64,000 nt of DNA from Ruegeria sp. R14_0 (GCF_017743975.1 NZ_JAGHRC010000004.1:62001-126000); one strand, 5' to 3'. Counted from the stretch's first letter, positions 27,736 to 37,417 are shown. The notes: generated from the sequence alone by a model not told the origin. Numbers and translations: made by a program.

Positions 27736-29270
27736 TCCGCCCCGCTCCAGTCCATGACGATCTGGTCGCCGGCAACGCTCAGGTGGTGCATGCCGCTAAC
27801 ACCGGGCCTGTCTTCTGGGGTGAACTGCCGGATTAGGCGTTCTTCGTATCCGGTCTCATCCAGCCGCAGGATTTCCATGATGTTGAGACCATAGCCGTAG
27901 ACGCCGTGGCTGTTGTTTTGCGACGGCCGAAACAGCCGGTTTCCCTGTCGGATCACTGCCCCCGCGTTTCTTGCGGAGGCAGATCCAAAGACCACGGGGT
28001 TGTCTGGATGCGGTTTTATCTGAGTCAGGTCCGGGCCATCGATTTCGAACAGGTACAATTCGCTGGAGTGGTCCTGGAAGGCATAGTGGTCCGACAGGTT
28101 CGTCAACAACCACCAACGATCATTGTCGTCGCGGAAGAGGCTGGATTCAGCCAGATGCTGCCCTTCAAACGCGGTCGCGTGCAGCTCCCACTTGTCCGGG
28201 AACCGTGTCGCGCGCCAAATCTCAAGCCGCCGTGCGGCCTGAGTCTCGGGCATCATGTAGATGGCGTCGCCGTCCCGAAACACGAAGGGGTAAGACAAGT
28301 GATAGGGGCGCTTTAGCGCGGTTGTGGGGTGTTCCAGATGATCCCCGTTCAGGTGTGCAACTTCGATCCAACCGTCGTGATTGTCTGCGTTCATCGCCTC
28401 ATAAAACACCCAATGCTGCCCTTCATGTTCGAACAGGAACGGGTCTGCCATGACAAATGCGGATCTGGACAGCGCAGTCGCCTTTCCGGGGTGAAACCCT
28501 GAAATCGAACCCTTGCTGCGGCCCAATTGCCAAAAATCCCGGGCTTTACCCGATCTCGCCAGGCGTTCGGTGCGAAGCTTGTCGGTCACAACCGAGACAA
28601 AATTCTGCGCATATGCCCAGGCCGAGTCGAACTCGGGCTTCAGGCTGGGGGCGGTCAGCTCGTTGCAGTTGACCAACGTCTGGTCTTGCGCCAATCCCGC
28701 CAAAGCGTGGGCCAGGAACAGAACCGATTTCTCGGCCACAAACGCGCCGGTCAGAACAGCGCCCGGCTTGCGGTTGTAGCTGGTCTCGCGCCACACGCAC
28801 GGCGCAGGGTTCTCGTAGGACCGGGTGAGAATGCTCACGCCAATTCGCGGGGCCCGCGCCGCATCTTTGGCCATCGCAGCGTTGAACGGGTCGGCCATTC
28901 CGCCAAATGTCAGGGAACATTCAGCCAGAACAATCTGCGCAAGCTGGTATTCCGTTAGGGACACAGAACCAAGAGACAGCGCGATATCGGCGCGTCTTTC
29001 AGTGAACGGCAATGAGGTCAGATAGTCCTCGGCAGGCTGAGTGTCATAGGGCAGTATCCGGTGGGCCGCTGCCAAATGTTCGACAAGCTTTACACAGCGC
29101 GTCAGCAGCGTGCCCGGGGGGTCTTGCCTTTCGTCCCCACCGATGATCTGGCCGGTGATTTCAAAACGCTCATCGCGGCGCAACCGGTCAATCAGAAGGG
29201 CCTGCCAGTCCATCAGGCGCAAGCCTTCCGGGGGCGTCACAAATGCGATCCGCAGCTGTTCAACCGGCAC
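27732..29270 (-). CDS. Formyltransferase-like / five-bladed beta-propeller protein (GINT1-N-like)
   Basis: 512 residues from a GTG at 29270. That start has GGAG seven bases upstream and overlaps the previous stop by the TGA/GTG region, whereas the longer ATG frame at 29324 would overlap the upstream gene by 65 bases. Residues 1-210 look like a Rossmann-type formyltransferase-like domain (LRIAFVTPPEGLRLMDW; ADIALSLGSVSL). Residues about 230-510 are a GH43/GH32-like five-bladed propeller similar to the N-terminal part of plant glucosamine inositolphosphorylceramide transferases (ADPFLFEHEGQHWVFYEA; HLSYPFVFRDGDAIYMMPE). Function unproven; a sugar-binding or sugar-modifying role is likely. Coupled to the genes on either side. 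Confidence 0.55.
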   Translation of the reverse strand: MPVEQLRIAFVTPPEGLRLMDWQALLIDRLRRDERFEITGQIIGGDERQDPPGTLLTRCVKLVEHLAAAHRILPYDTQPAEDYLTSLPFTERRADIALSLGSVSLTEYQLAQIVLAECSLTFGGMADPFNAAMAKDAARAPRIGVSILTRSYENPAPCVWRETSYNRKPGAVLTGAFVAEKSVLFLAHALAGLAQDQTLVNCNELTAPSLKPEFDSAWAYAQNFVSVVTDKLRTERLARSGKARDFWQLGRSKGSISGFHPGKATALSRSAFVMADPFLFEHEGQHWVFYEAMNADNHDGWIEVAHLNGDHLEHPTTALKRPYHLSYPFVFRDGDAIYMMPETQAARRLEIWRATRFPDKWELHATAFEGQHLAESSLFRDDNDRWWLLTNLSDHYAFQDHSSELYLFEIDGPDLTQIKPHPDNPVVFGSASARNAGAVIRQGNRLFRPSQNNSHGVYGYGLNIMEILRLDETGYEERLIRQFTPEDRPGVSGMHHLSVAGDQIVMDWSGAE

Positions 29271-31743
29271 GGCCGCTCTCCACCCGAGCTGCTTTGGCGT
29301 CCAACACCCGGGAAATTCGGTCAAACCCGGACCGCATCAAAGAGTCGCCGTGCCAGCCATTCACTGGGTAAACGGCCGTGTCTGCGGCCAGCAACTCGGA
29401 CCACCCCAATACACCATCTTTTGGTGTCATAGCCTGCGAGCGTGTCACGAACAGAACGACCTCGCCATCATAAGGTGCAAACTGGTAGGTGCGGGTCAGG
29501 TTGACCAACACATCAACCGTGTCGTCGACCAGTTCGGCGGTGGCGGTCTTGGAGGATGCCAAATTCATAGGTGCCAGCAACCGGCGCGCCAAGTTGTACT
29601 GGCTCAACAGGTCGGCTGTCCCGATCTCACCGCGCCATCTGAGGCCCAGGTAGTAGCGCAGCCTGCGCATTCGGATTGTCCATTTGTCCCGCCCACGCTG
29701 GAAACCGGAAAACTTGTAGATCGCGCCCGGAGCCCAAGTGTCAATCATGGCAACACAGCGCACGGATTCCCCTAGGTTTTGCAGATGCTGGGCCAGTCGC
29801 AGCGCCACGCGCCCATCCACACATAGCCCGCAAAGCATGATCTCGCGCCCGCCATAGTGGTTTTGGACATGCCGGGCGGCCTGTTCAATTGCTGGGTCAA
29901 AACCGGTGTTTCGCAGCATGTCCAACTGCGCCCGGGTCGCAATGCCCACATTTGCGACAGCGCAGTCCGAGTATACCTCGGTGCCCAGAGCATGATAGAG
30001 AAAGGGCTGGTTCACTGTCAGTAGGACAGGCGCGGTATCCGAGGCAGGTTTGAGTTCGGCCATGTCCCAGATGTTCTGGGCCGGTGGTTCAACCTCGGGC
30101 GTCGGCACGGGTTCTGCCGTGCTTAGCATGGCTGTAAGCCCGTCCAGTGTTGGATCGTTCAGAAAGGCATGCAGGCTGGGTCGTGTTCCAAACATCTCAC
30201 CTACGCGGGACAGCATTTGCAGCGCCAGAACAGAATAACCACCCAGATCAAAGAAGTCTCCGTCAACCTGATCGACCGGCAGCGCCAGAAGTTCGGCCCA
30301 GAGCATCGCCAGCTGCGGTCTCGTCGTGCTTGGAGGAAGAACCGGTTTTGCAACCGCAGTGGCGGGGTCGAGTTTCAGCGGATCAGCCAGGCTTTCCGGC
30401 GGCCGGGTCGGCGCGATACTGGAAATCGGTGCCGGATCTCTGCGCATCAGGGCTTGGAACACCTCAAGCAACACATCGGAAAAAGCCCGAACGGTTTCGG
30501 TGTCCAACAAATTGGCATTGTAGTCGATCACCATACGCCAGCCAGAGTTGCGGCCCACGATGTTTACATTGAGATCATACAGCGTGCCGGGAGAGTGGGA
30601 TTGAACCGAAACCAGTTCGATGTCGCCATAAGCCCTTTCGTTCAGAAACGCGCGTTGTAGGTTGAACATGATCGACACCAGGGGAATCCTCAGAGGGTTC
30701 CGCGGCGGGTTCAAGACCTGCACCAGTTTGTCAAACGGTAGCGTCTGATGTGCGAGCCCGCCATTGACGACATCGCGGGCAACCCGGCTGTGGTCGGTCA
30801 GTGATCCGGCAGGGTCCACATCCAAACGCATGACCAGCGGGTTGGTAAAGATCCCGATCAACGGCTCAAGATCAACCTCGGTGCGACCGGCGACCTGAAT
30901 GGCAAAGCTGATGTCACTGCGCCCGGAAAACCGTTCGAGTGCTGCGCTAAAGGCTGCAACACCCAATGCAAAGACCGAGGTCTCCAATTCTTTTGCGGTT
31001 TCGGCCAGTTGCGTTTCGAAGTCACCGGGTAAGTCTGCGGCCAGTGACCGGTGATCAGGTTCGGCTGGGACGCGCGGGCGGTCGAGCGGGAGCTCAAAAT
31101 ACTCCATCCCGCTGAGCGTCTTTTTCCAATATTCTTTTTCCTCATCCATGGCACCGCTTGCCTCGTAATCGGCAAGCCACATGGAATAGTCGCCATATTG
31201 TAGGGCAAGCTCGGGCAGGTCGGGGTCGGTTCCGGCCATCAGCGCCTCGAGGTGCGTTCCCAGTTCGTGACCCAGCACCCCTATCGAGAACCCGTCGAAC
31301 ACACTGTTGTGGACGGAAATCAGCAATGCTGCGCGTTCAGATTCGATCGGCACCATCGCAACACGAAACAAACATGGCCGCGACAGGTCAAATGGTTCCT
31401 CAGAGTGTGCAATGGCAATCGAGTCTATCCGCGCGGCGCGATCTTTTTCGGGAACTTTGCGAATGTCGACAAGATCAAGTTTGAAATCCACGTGGGCGAC
31501 AACTTCTTGCAGGGGGTCGCCGTCTTTTTCGATGAACCGTGTGCGCAGAATTTCATGGCGGTCCACGATTTTCTGGAAGGCCGCCTGCACAAGGTCACTT
31601 GTCACCGGCCCATGCACTTCCCACCGAACCGCGAGATTCAATCCCTTGTTGCCGGGATGAATCTGTTCCATGAACCAGCATCGTTTCTGGGTTACAGACG
31701 TTGGAAACGTTCCAATAACTTGCTGCTGTTGCAATGCCTTCAT
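29260..31743 (-). CDS. Stand-alone NRPS module C-T-TE with altered catalytic motifs
   Basis: 827 residues from ATG 31743, preferred over 31767 because GGAG lies nine bases upstream. Residues about 10-440 form a condensation domain, but the HHxxxDG motif reads HNSVFDG (145-151), so the catalytic second histidine is Asn146. A carrier follows (Ser504 in DLGGYS). Residues about 600-827 are an alpha/beta-hydrolase thioesterase in which the nucleophile elbow reads GLCVDG, with Cys641 in place of serine, and His798 (NGWHGDS) as the likely base. No adenylation domain, so its carrier must be loaded or bypassed in trans. It presumably ends the assembly line begun by the 3266-residue protein, which lacks a TE. 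Confidence 0.85.
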   Translation of the reverse strand: MKALQQQQVIGTFPTSVTQKRCWFMEQIHPGNKGLNLAVRWEVHGPVTSDLVQAAFQKIVDRHEILRTRFIEKDGDPLQEVVAHVDFKLDLVDIRKVPEKDRAARIDSIAIAHSEEPFDLSRPCLFRVAMVPIESERAALLISVHNSVFDGFSIGVLGHELGTHLEALMAGTDPDLPELALQYGDYSMWLADYEASGAMDEEKEYWKKTLSGMEYFELPLDRPRVPAEPDHRSLAADLPGDFETQLAETAKELETSVFALGVAAFSAALERFSGRSDISFAIQVAGRTEVDLEPLIGIFTNPLVMRLDVDPAGSLTDHSRVARDVVNGGLAHQTLPFDKLVQVLNPPRNPLRIPLVSIMFNLQRAFLNERAYGDIELVSVQSHSPGTLYDLNVNIVGRNSGWRMVIDYNANLLDTETVRAFSDVLLEVFQALMRRDPAPISSIAPTRPPESLADPLKLDPATAVAKPVLPPSTTRPQLAMLWAELLALPVDQVDGDFFDLGGYSVLALQMLSRVGEMFGTRPSLHAFLNDPTLDGLTAMLSTAEPVPTPEVEPPAQNIWDMAELKPASDTAPVLLTVNQPFLYHALGTEVYSDCAVANVGIATRAQLDMLRNTGFDPAIEQAARHVQNHYGGREIMLCGLCVDGRVALRLAQHLQNLGESVRCVAMIDTWAPGAIYKFSGFQRGRDKWTIRMRRLRYYLGLRWRGEIGTADLLSQYNLARRLLAPMNLASSKTATAELVDDTVDVLVNLTRTYQFAPYDGEVVLFVTRSQAMTPKDGVLGWSELLAADTAVYPVNGWHGDSLMRSGFDRISRVLDAKAARVESGRAG

Positions 31744-32039
31744 CAATAAACACTCCGCAGTCCCCATTGCCCCGGACTCGGAAAAAAAATGTTGCAGGCG
31801 TTAGCTGGGCAAATCTTCCGGCACGCTGCGAACAGGGCAAATGCGGTCACTCATAACTGGTTGCAAGTTTCCCCGCGGGGGTCGCACGAGTCAAACAAAA
31901 CAAGCGAAATTGCCGCCGATAAGTCATCACAATTGGACAGTCAGAGCGGGTCGGGGAATTTTTCACCGGGAAAACGACCCTGACAGAACGAGATAAATCG
32001 CTATCATGAATGTGTTGTTATTTAGTTGTAAGCGATTCG
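31744..32039. promoter_or_regulatory. Divergent promoter region between NRPS-release and EPS operons
   Basis: About 296 bases separate the minus-strand C-T-TE operon from the plus-strand polysaccharide export operon. The sequence is locally AT-rich (an A-tract near 31781-31789; ATAAATCGCTATCATGA near 32000). Both transcripts should start here, giving one place where peptide release and glycan export could be co-regulated. No repeat strong enough to be called an operator was found. Confidence 0.45.
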
Positions 32040-33311
32040 ATGAGTTGGCTTGAGGGTTTTGGGTGCGTCGCAGCGCTGAAGGTCGTATGCGGCATTTGCG
32101 TGGTTTCCATTTTTGCCATCGCAACAATGGTTTCGGGCGATGCCCAGGCCACAACACCGGACGGCTATCTGATCCATGTGGGCGACGAGCTTGAGCTTGA
32201 TATCCTTGACGACAACGATCCACCGCAACGCTTTACCGTAGGGCGCGATGGCGAAGTCCAATTGCCATTCATCGGCGGCCTGCAGGTTGCGTCCGTTGCT
32301 GTGGGTGAGGCGCGGGATCTGATACACCGCACCTATGTCGAACGCGAAATTTTCGTGAACCCTTCGATTGAGCTTTCTATCGCCAGTTTCCGTCCAATCT
32401 CGGTCCTGGGTGATGTGCGGGACCCGGGCAACTTTGATTACCAGCCGTTCATGACGGCCGAACAGGCTGTCGGAATGGCCGGCGGACCGTCGATATCCGC
32501 GAACAACGAAGAGGCCCGCGTGTTAGAGCGGCGCAATCTGAAAGGCATGCTGAACAGTCTGGAATACGATCTGGCGCTGGTGGCTGCCCAGTATGCCCGT
32601 GCGCAGGCATTGCTGAAAGGCGAAGACAGCCTGAGCTGGTCAAACCTGCCTGCCGATCTGCGCCCCGGTGTGAACCGTGAATTGTTTGACGAGCATAAGC
32701 CGAGCGAAGATCAGGTTATTGCGATTGAGTCCCGCAACGCGACAACGCAGCGGGAATCTCTGACGCAGGCGTTGGCCGAGGCGGACAATCAGATCGCCAT
32801 TCTTCGCGAGCGGGAAACGGTTCAGCGCCAGATTGTCGACGTGTCCAAGCGAGAGCTGGACAGAATGTTCGATCTGGCGGGTCGCGGGCTGATCCCAAAG
32901 TTCGATGTCCGACGCTTTGAGCTGAGCGTGTCGCGTGCGGAAAGTGATTTGCTGGATCAGCGTGAGAGACAGTCTGAAGCCATGATGGAGCAAGCGACGC
33001 TGAAGGGGCGCCTGTCGCAATTCGACTCGGATCTTGAACAGCGCCGCCTGACCGAGACGCAGAGTTACTGGAATGAGATCAACAAGCTGATTTCCAATCG
33101 GGAGTCGATCGAAGATCGTCTTTCGCTGCTGGATCAGTGGGTCGCTGCCGCGTCTGGTTTAGAGACAGAGGTACTGTTGGAGTACCAGGTTCGGCGGCGG
33201 GAAAGTGATGGCGTCCAAAACCTGCGTCTCAAGCCGCATGACGAGCTGGCACCGGGCGATATGTTGGTCGTTGTGATGAAGCCCCCGGAAATGCTGGGAG
33301 AGTCGCAATGA
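32040..33311 (+). CDS. Polysaccharide export protein (OPX/Wza-like)
   Basis: 423 residues from ATG 32040; an ATG at 32010 in the same frame would add ten residues, but the natural signal sequence begins MSWLEGFG with its hydrophobic stretch at about residues 8-33 and cleavage near AQA. The mature N-terminus has the OPX motif YLIHVGDELELDI, then a SLBB-like segment (RPISVLGDVRDPGNF). Residues about 180-340 are long, charged and helix-rich, as expected for a periplasmic coiled coil. No lipobox cysteine was seen at the cleavage site. Forms the periplasmic/outer-membrane exit of EPS; overlaps the tyrosine kinase gene by four bases. Confidence 0.85.
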   Translation: MSWLEGFGCVAALKVVCGICVVSIFAIATMVSGDAQATTPDGYLIHVGDELELDILDDNDPPQRFTVGRDGEVQLPFIGGLQVASVAVGEARDLIHRTYVEREIFVNPSIELSIASFRPISVLGDVRDPGNFDYQPFMTAEQAVGMAGGPSISANNEEARVLERRNLKGMLNSLEYDLALVAAQYARAQALLKGEDSLSWSNLPADLRPGVNRELFDEHKPSEDQVIAIESRNATTQRESLTQALAEADNQIAILRERETVQRQIVDVSKRELDRMFDLAGRGLIPKFDVRRFELSVSRAESDLLDQRERQSEAMMEQATLKGRLSQFDSDLEQRRLTETQSYWNEINKLISNRESIEDRLSLLDQWVAAASGLETEVLLEYQVRRRESDGVQNLRLKPHDELAPGDMLVVVMKPPEMLGESQ

Positions 33312-35527
33312 ACCTGCGCCGCAACCCGACGCATTCCACGGCACACGAGGCTGAACCGCACACCAAGGCTGATCCGGGTTCGCTTACGTACCAGCCAATT
33401 GATGCGATGTACCTGTTCTCAATCCTGCGGGTGAACGCACGTCTCATTGCGGGGGTCGCCATCGGATGCGTGATTGCAATGTACATCTACCTGCTGTTCG
33501 TGCCGTCGGTCTACACGGCCTATTCACAGGTCATTCTGGACACGCGCGAAGAGAGCATCTCGCCGGCAGAAGAGGTTGTTTCGGACCTCAGTATCAACAG
33601 CTCGGTTCTTGCGGGTGAGGTTGTGACCATCCGATCAAATGTCCTGGTCGGCAAAGTCGTCGATCAGCTGGGTCTGTTGGAACACCCACAATACGATCCG
33701 CGTCTGCCACGCCGCGAAAACCTGTTTTCGTGGGCGAAACGGGTGGTTCGTGGGGGGGAGCCGACGCATGTCATTGCCGCGACCATGTCTGATGACATGT
33801 TGCGGTCACTGGTGATTGATGAGATGCGCAAGGATCTGACGGTCAAGCAGATCGGCGTGTCCTATGCGATCGGGATCAGCTTCAAGAACACCAATCCCGT
33901 TCTGGCTGCGGATGTCGCCAATGCCATCGCGAACCAGTACATCGAAGGCCAGCTGGACGCCAAATTGGATGCCACCTTGCGGGCGAATTCCTGGTTGTCG
34001 GACAGGTTGGCCGAACTGAGCGGGCAACTGGAAGCTGCCGATGCGGCGGTTGTCGATTTCAAGGCGGACATGATCGACATCGCGGACGGGAACGAGGAGA
34101 ACATCAACCAGTTGCTGGCCGAGCTGAACACCCAACTGGTCGGAAGTGCCACTGAACGGGCCGATGCCGAGGTGCGGCTGACTCAGGTCGAGGCGCTGCG
34201 GACCGATGGTGGATTGCAGGCGGTGTCGGACGTGGTGACCTCGCCGCTTTTGGAAACATTGATCCGGCAACGGGCCGAGCTGACAGCCACGCAGGCGCAA
34301 CTTGCCAGCACATTGGGGCGAAAGCACCCCGACATGGTGCGTATCGCCGCGCAGATCAAAAATATCGACCGCACAATAGATTCCGAGCTGCAGCGTCGCG
34401 TCGAAGAGATGCGCGGGGATGTTATCGTGACCACGAACCGCGAAAACGCGCTACGCGAACAGATTGCGGTGGTCTCGGAACGTGCGGACTCGCTGGCCAA
34501 AGCTTCAGTACGTTTGGGCCAGCTTGAGCGTACGGCAAATGCCACGCGGCTGGTTTATGAGAACTTTCTGTCGCGCTTCAAGGAAACCAGTGCGCAGGCA
34601 GATTTTCAATTGCCCGAGGCTCGGGTGATTGGGCGCGCCGAGGTGCCAACGGTGCCATCCGGCCCACGCAAGACGCTCCATATCATCGTTGCCTTTGTGG
34701 TCGGCTTGTCTGGTGCAATTGGGTTTGTCTTCTTGCGCAATCTTATCCGGGCACCGATCAACACGGCCAACGAGCTTCAGGATCTGACCCACCGCCGAAA
34801 TCTGGCGCTACTTCCTTATGTTCGTCATTTCGGTCACAAGTACAAATGGTTGCGCCGCGAGATTGCGGGGACCGAACATTCGTCCTTTATGGAGAACGTA
34901 AGAACCATCCGCACCAGCCTGTTTGCGCTTGGCAAAGCGCGCCAGCCCAAGGTGATCATGGTGACCTCGTCTGTGCCGGCCGAGGGGAAGTCATCGTTGT
35001 GTTGTGCGTTGGCGCGGACGATCAGCGCGACAAATTCTTCGGTTTTGCTGCTGGACGCCGATCTGCGTCACCCCGATGTGCGTAAGGCTTTGGCCCTGCC
35101 TTCAGATGGCGCCTGTCTGGTCAGTTATCTGAACGGCGAAGAAAAGCTTAAGCAGTTGCCGGTCCGTTCAGAGTTGGCGGGCGCTGATGTCATCTCACCT
35201 TCGGTCGAAAGCGTGAATGCCGCCGATCTGCTGTCCTCGAACCAATTCACTGGACTGCTGAACCGGATGAGCGCGCGTTATGACGTGGTGGTCGTCAATG
35301 CGCCTCCGGTTCTCTACCTGTCGGATGCGGTTCTGCTGACCAAGCACGCTGATACGACGATCCTTGCGGTACGCAGTGGCAAGACACCAGCCAAGGTTGT
35401 CAGCAACTCGATTGCGCGGCTGGAAGAAGGCGGCCAGCCGGTCTTTGGCACCGTGATGACAATGGTCCGCCGCGGGGATGCGGCAGCCCGCGATTTGGGC
35501 GGCTATTCGTACAAGTACAACTATTGA
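33308..35527 (+). CDS. Wzc-type chain-length determinant and tyrosine autokinase
   Basis: 739 residues. An N-terminal Wzz region has one membrane helix near residues 40-58 and a second near 455-475, with a coiled periplasmic loop between them. The C-terminal cytoplasmic BY-kinase has Walker A in VPAEGKSS (Lys561) and Walker A' in VLLLDADLRHPD, and ends with a tyrosine cluster (GGYSYKYNY) for autophosphorylation. It controls polymer length and links the Wzy polymerase to the export channel. Overlaps the OPX gene (ATGA). Confidence 0.92.
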   Translation: MNLRRNPTHSTAHEAEPHTKADPGSLTYQPIDAMYLFSILRVNARLIAGVAIGCVIAMYIYLLFVPSVYTAYSQVILDTREESISPAEEVVSDLSINSSVLAGEVVTIRSNVLVGKVVDQLGLLEHPQYDPRLPRRENLFSWAKRVVRGGEPTHVIAATMSDDMLRSLVIDEMRKDLTVKQIGVSYAIGISFKNTNPVLAADVANAIANQYIEGQLDAKLDATLRANSWLSDRLAELSGQLEAADAAVVDFKADMIDIADGNEENINQLLAELNTQLVGSATERADAEVRLTQVEALRTDGGLQAVSDVVTSPLLETLIRQRAELTATQAQLASTLGRKHPDMVRIAAQIKNIDRTIDSELQRRVEEMRGDVIVTTNRENALREQIAVVSERADSLAKASVRLGQLERTANATRLVYENFLSRFKETSAQADFQLPEARVIGRAEVPTVPSGPRKTLHIIVAFVVGLSGAIGFVFLRNLIRAPINTANELQDLTHRRNLALLPYVRHFGHKYKWLRREIAGTEHSSFMENVRTIRTSLFALGKARQPKVIMVTSSVPAEGKSSLCCALARTISATNSSVLLLDADLRHPDVRKALALPSDGACLVSYLNGEEKLKQLPVRSELAGADVISPSVESVNAADLLSSNQFTGLLNRMSARYDVVVVNAPPVLYLSDAVLLTKHADTTILAVRSGKTPAKVVSNSIARLEEGGQPVFGTVMTMVRRGDAAARDLGGYSYKYNY

Positions 35528-35552
35528 AGCGTGTGAGTGAATTGGTGCTGTC

Positions 35553-36656
35553 ATGAAAGTCGCCATTGTTCACTATTGGCTGGTTGGAATGCGCGGTGGC
35601 GAACGTGTGTTGGAAGAGCTGGTAAAACTCTATCCGCAGGCGGATCTGTTCACCCATGTTGCGGATCGTGAAAAGCTGTCGGACCTGCTGCAAGACCGAC
35701 CCATCCACGAAACGTTCGTTTCCCGGCTTCCTGGCGCGCGGCGGCACTACCAAAAATATCTGGGCTTTATGCCACGCGCTCTCGAAGAGTTGGATTTGTC
35801 AGGTTATGACCTGATCATCTCGTCAGAAAGCGGCCCGGCCAAAGGGGTGATCCCGCCTCCGGGCACGCCGCATATCTGTTACACGCACTCGCCTATGCGA
35901 TACATCTGGGACCAGTATGGCGCGTATCGTGACCGGTTGTCCTGGCCTGGGCGGCTTTACTTTTCGCATCTCGCACACCGTCTGCGAATTTGGGATGTCT
36001 CCTCGGCCGCCCGCGTCGATCAGTTCGTGGCCAATTCGAGTTTTGTTGCCCAACGTATTCACAGCTATTACCACCGCGACGCGCAGGTGGTGCATCCTCC
36101 GGTCGATCTGGATGCCTTCCGTTTGCCCAAACAACCGACGGAGCGAACGCACTATCTTTTTGTCTCGGAACTGGTGCCTTACAAAAAGGCAGATTTGGTG
36201 ATCGGGGCGTTTCGTGGGTTGGATCACAAGCTATTGGTCGTCGGAGATGGCGAACAGCGGCCCGAACTGGAACGAAATCTACCGCCCAATGTGCACCTTT
36301 TGGGTCGCGTTCCGGGTAGCGACCTGCCGGGCCTGTACCAATCTGCCAAGGCGCTGATTTTCCCGGCCGAAGAGGACTTTGGCATTGTCCCGGTCGAAGC
36401 TATGGCTTGCGGTACACCGGTGCTGGCCTATGGGCGCGGAGGGGTTCGAGACAGCGTTATAGACGGGCGCACAGGTCTGTTTTTTGAGGATCAGACGACG
36501 CAATCCATTCGGGATGCGATCGACAGGTTCGAAGCTGTTGATTTCGACGCGACAGACATCAGCACCCACGCAAGCGGCTTTGGCGCGGACCGGTTCCGCC
36601 GGGAGTTCTCTGGCGTCGTTGATCAAGTGCTGAGCGGGTTGCGACACCAAAAATAG
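35553..36656 (+). CDS. Glycosyltransferase family 4
   Basis: 367 residues. N-terminal Rossmann part with a GGERVLEEL glycine loop and the CYTHSPMRYIWDQYG segment typical of WbaZ-like mannosyl/hexosyltransferases; C-terminal nucleotide-sugar part with the E-x7-E motif in EDFGIVPVEAMACGTPV. It starts 25 bases after the kinase gene. It is expected to transfer a hexose from a nucleotide sugar onto the growing undecaprenyl-linked repeat unit on the cytoplasmic face. The exact donor is not readable. Confidence 0.87.
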   Translation: MKVAIVHYWLVGMRGGERVLEELVKLYPQADLFTHVADREKLSDLLQDRPIHETFVSRLPGARRHYQKYLGFMPRALEELDLSGYDLIISSESGPAKGVIPPPGTPHICYTHSPMRYIWDQYGAYRDRLSWPGRLYFSHLAHRLRIWDVSSAARVDQFVANSSFVAQRIHSYYHRDAQVVHPPVDLDAFRLPKQPTERTHYLFVSELVPYKKADLVIGAFRGLDHKLLVVGDGEQRPELERNLPPNVHLLGRVPGSDLPGLYQSAKALIFPAEEDFGIVPVEAMACGTPVLAYGRGGVRDSVIDGRTGLFFEDQTTQSIRDAIDRFEAVDFDATDISTHASGFGADRFRREFSGVVDQVLSGLRHQK

Positions 36657-36736
36657 ACGACGCATTCTGCCCTCGCACTATCGACTTGCCCTGCGGTTCG
36701 CCTTTAGGTTTGGGACGTTAAGCAAGGAGAGCGCGC

Positions 36737-37417
36737 GTGCCCCGGATTGATCTTTGGCAATGGTCTCTGGACGTGCCCGAACAGGACATCCCGAAAGTTT
36801 CAAAACCTCTGTCCGACGACGAAATGAAACGCGCGGATCGGTTCGTGAAACCGGTCGACAGGCGTAGGTATATTGTGGGCCGATCCCGTCTGCGCGGTAT
36901 TCTGGGACAGTACTTGGACCTTCCTGCCGAAGCTGTTTCATTTGACTATGGCCCTCATGGCAAACCCATGTTGGCGGATGGCCCCGGATTCAACCTTAGC
37001 CACTCTGGCGGGCGTGCGGTTCTGGCGGTCAATAAAGACGGCGATCTAGGGCTTGATATCGAAAAGGTTCGGCCCATCGAGGATGCCGTCGCAAAGCATA
37101 ACTTTTCACCCGCTGAATACGCCGAACTGTCCGGGTTGCCAAAAGCAGATTGGTTGACCGGTTTCTTTCGGTGCTGGACGAGAAAAGAGGCGGTATTGAA
37201 GAAGTTGGGGCACGGGCTCTACATGCCGCTCGACTCGTTCGACGTGACTGTTTTACCCAATGCGTCGCCTTGTTTGACGCGGATTGAAGGCGACAACCCG
37301 GCGCGTTGGTCGCTGGTTCATCTCGACCTTGGACCAGGTTGGATCGGCGCGCTGGCATTGCGCGATGCTTTTGGTCCTGTCCAGCTTCGTTGGCGCGAAG
37401 CTGACGAACTAGGCTAG
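36737..37417 (+). CDS. Sfp-type 4'-phosphopantetheinyl transferase
   Basis: 226 residues from a GTG start with AAGGAG eight bases upstream. Motifs of the Sfp group are clear: FNLSHSGGRAVLAV, the Mg-binding GLDIEKVRP (Asp and Glu), and FFRCWTRKEAVLKKLGHGL. It moves phosphopantetheine from CoA onto the carrier serines (577, 1601 and 3205 of the megasynthase; 504 of the C-T-TE protein). Its position inside the EPS operon, 80 bp after a glycosyltransferase, is the best evidence that the NRPS-PKS and glycan genes form one functional locus. Confidence 0.93.
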   Translation: MPRIDLWQWSLDVPEQDIPKVSKPLSDDEMKRADRFVKPVDRRRYIVGRSRLRGILGQYLDLPAEAVSFDYGPHGKPMLADGPGFNLSHSGGRAVLAVNKDGDLGLDIEKVRPIEDAVAKHNFSPAEYAELSGLPKADWLTGFFRCWTRKEAVLKKLGHGLYMPLDSFDVTVLPNASPCLTRIEGDNPARWSLVHLDLGPGWIGALALRDAFGPVQLRWREADELG

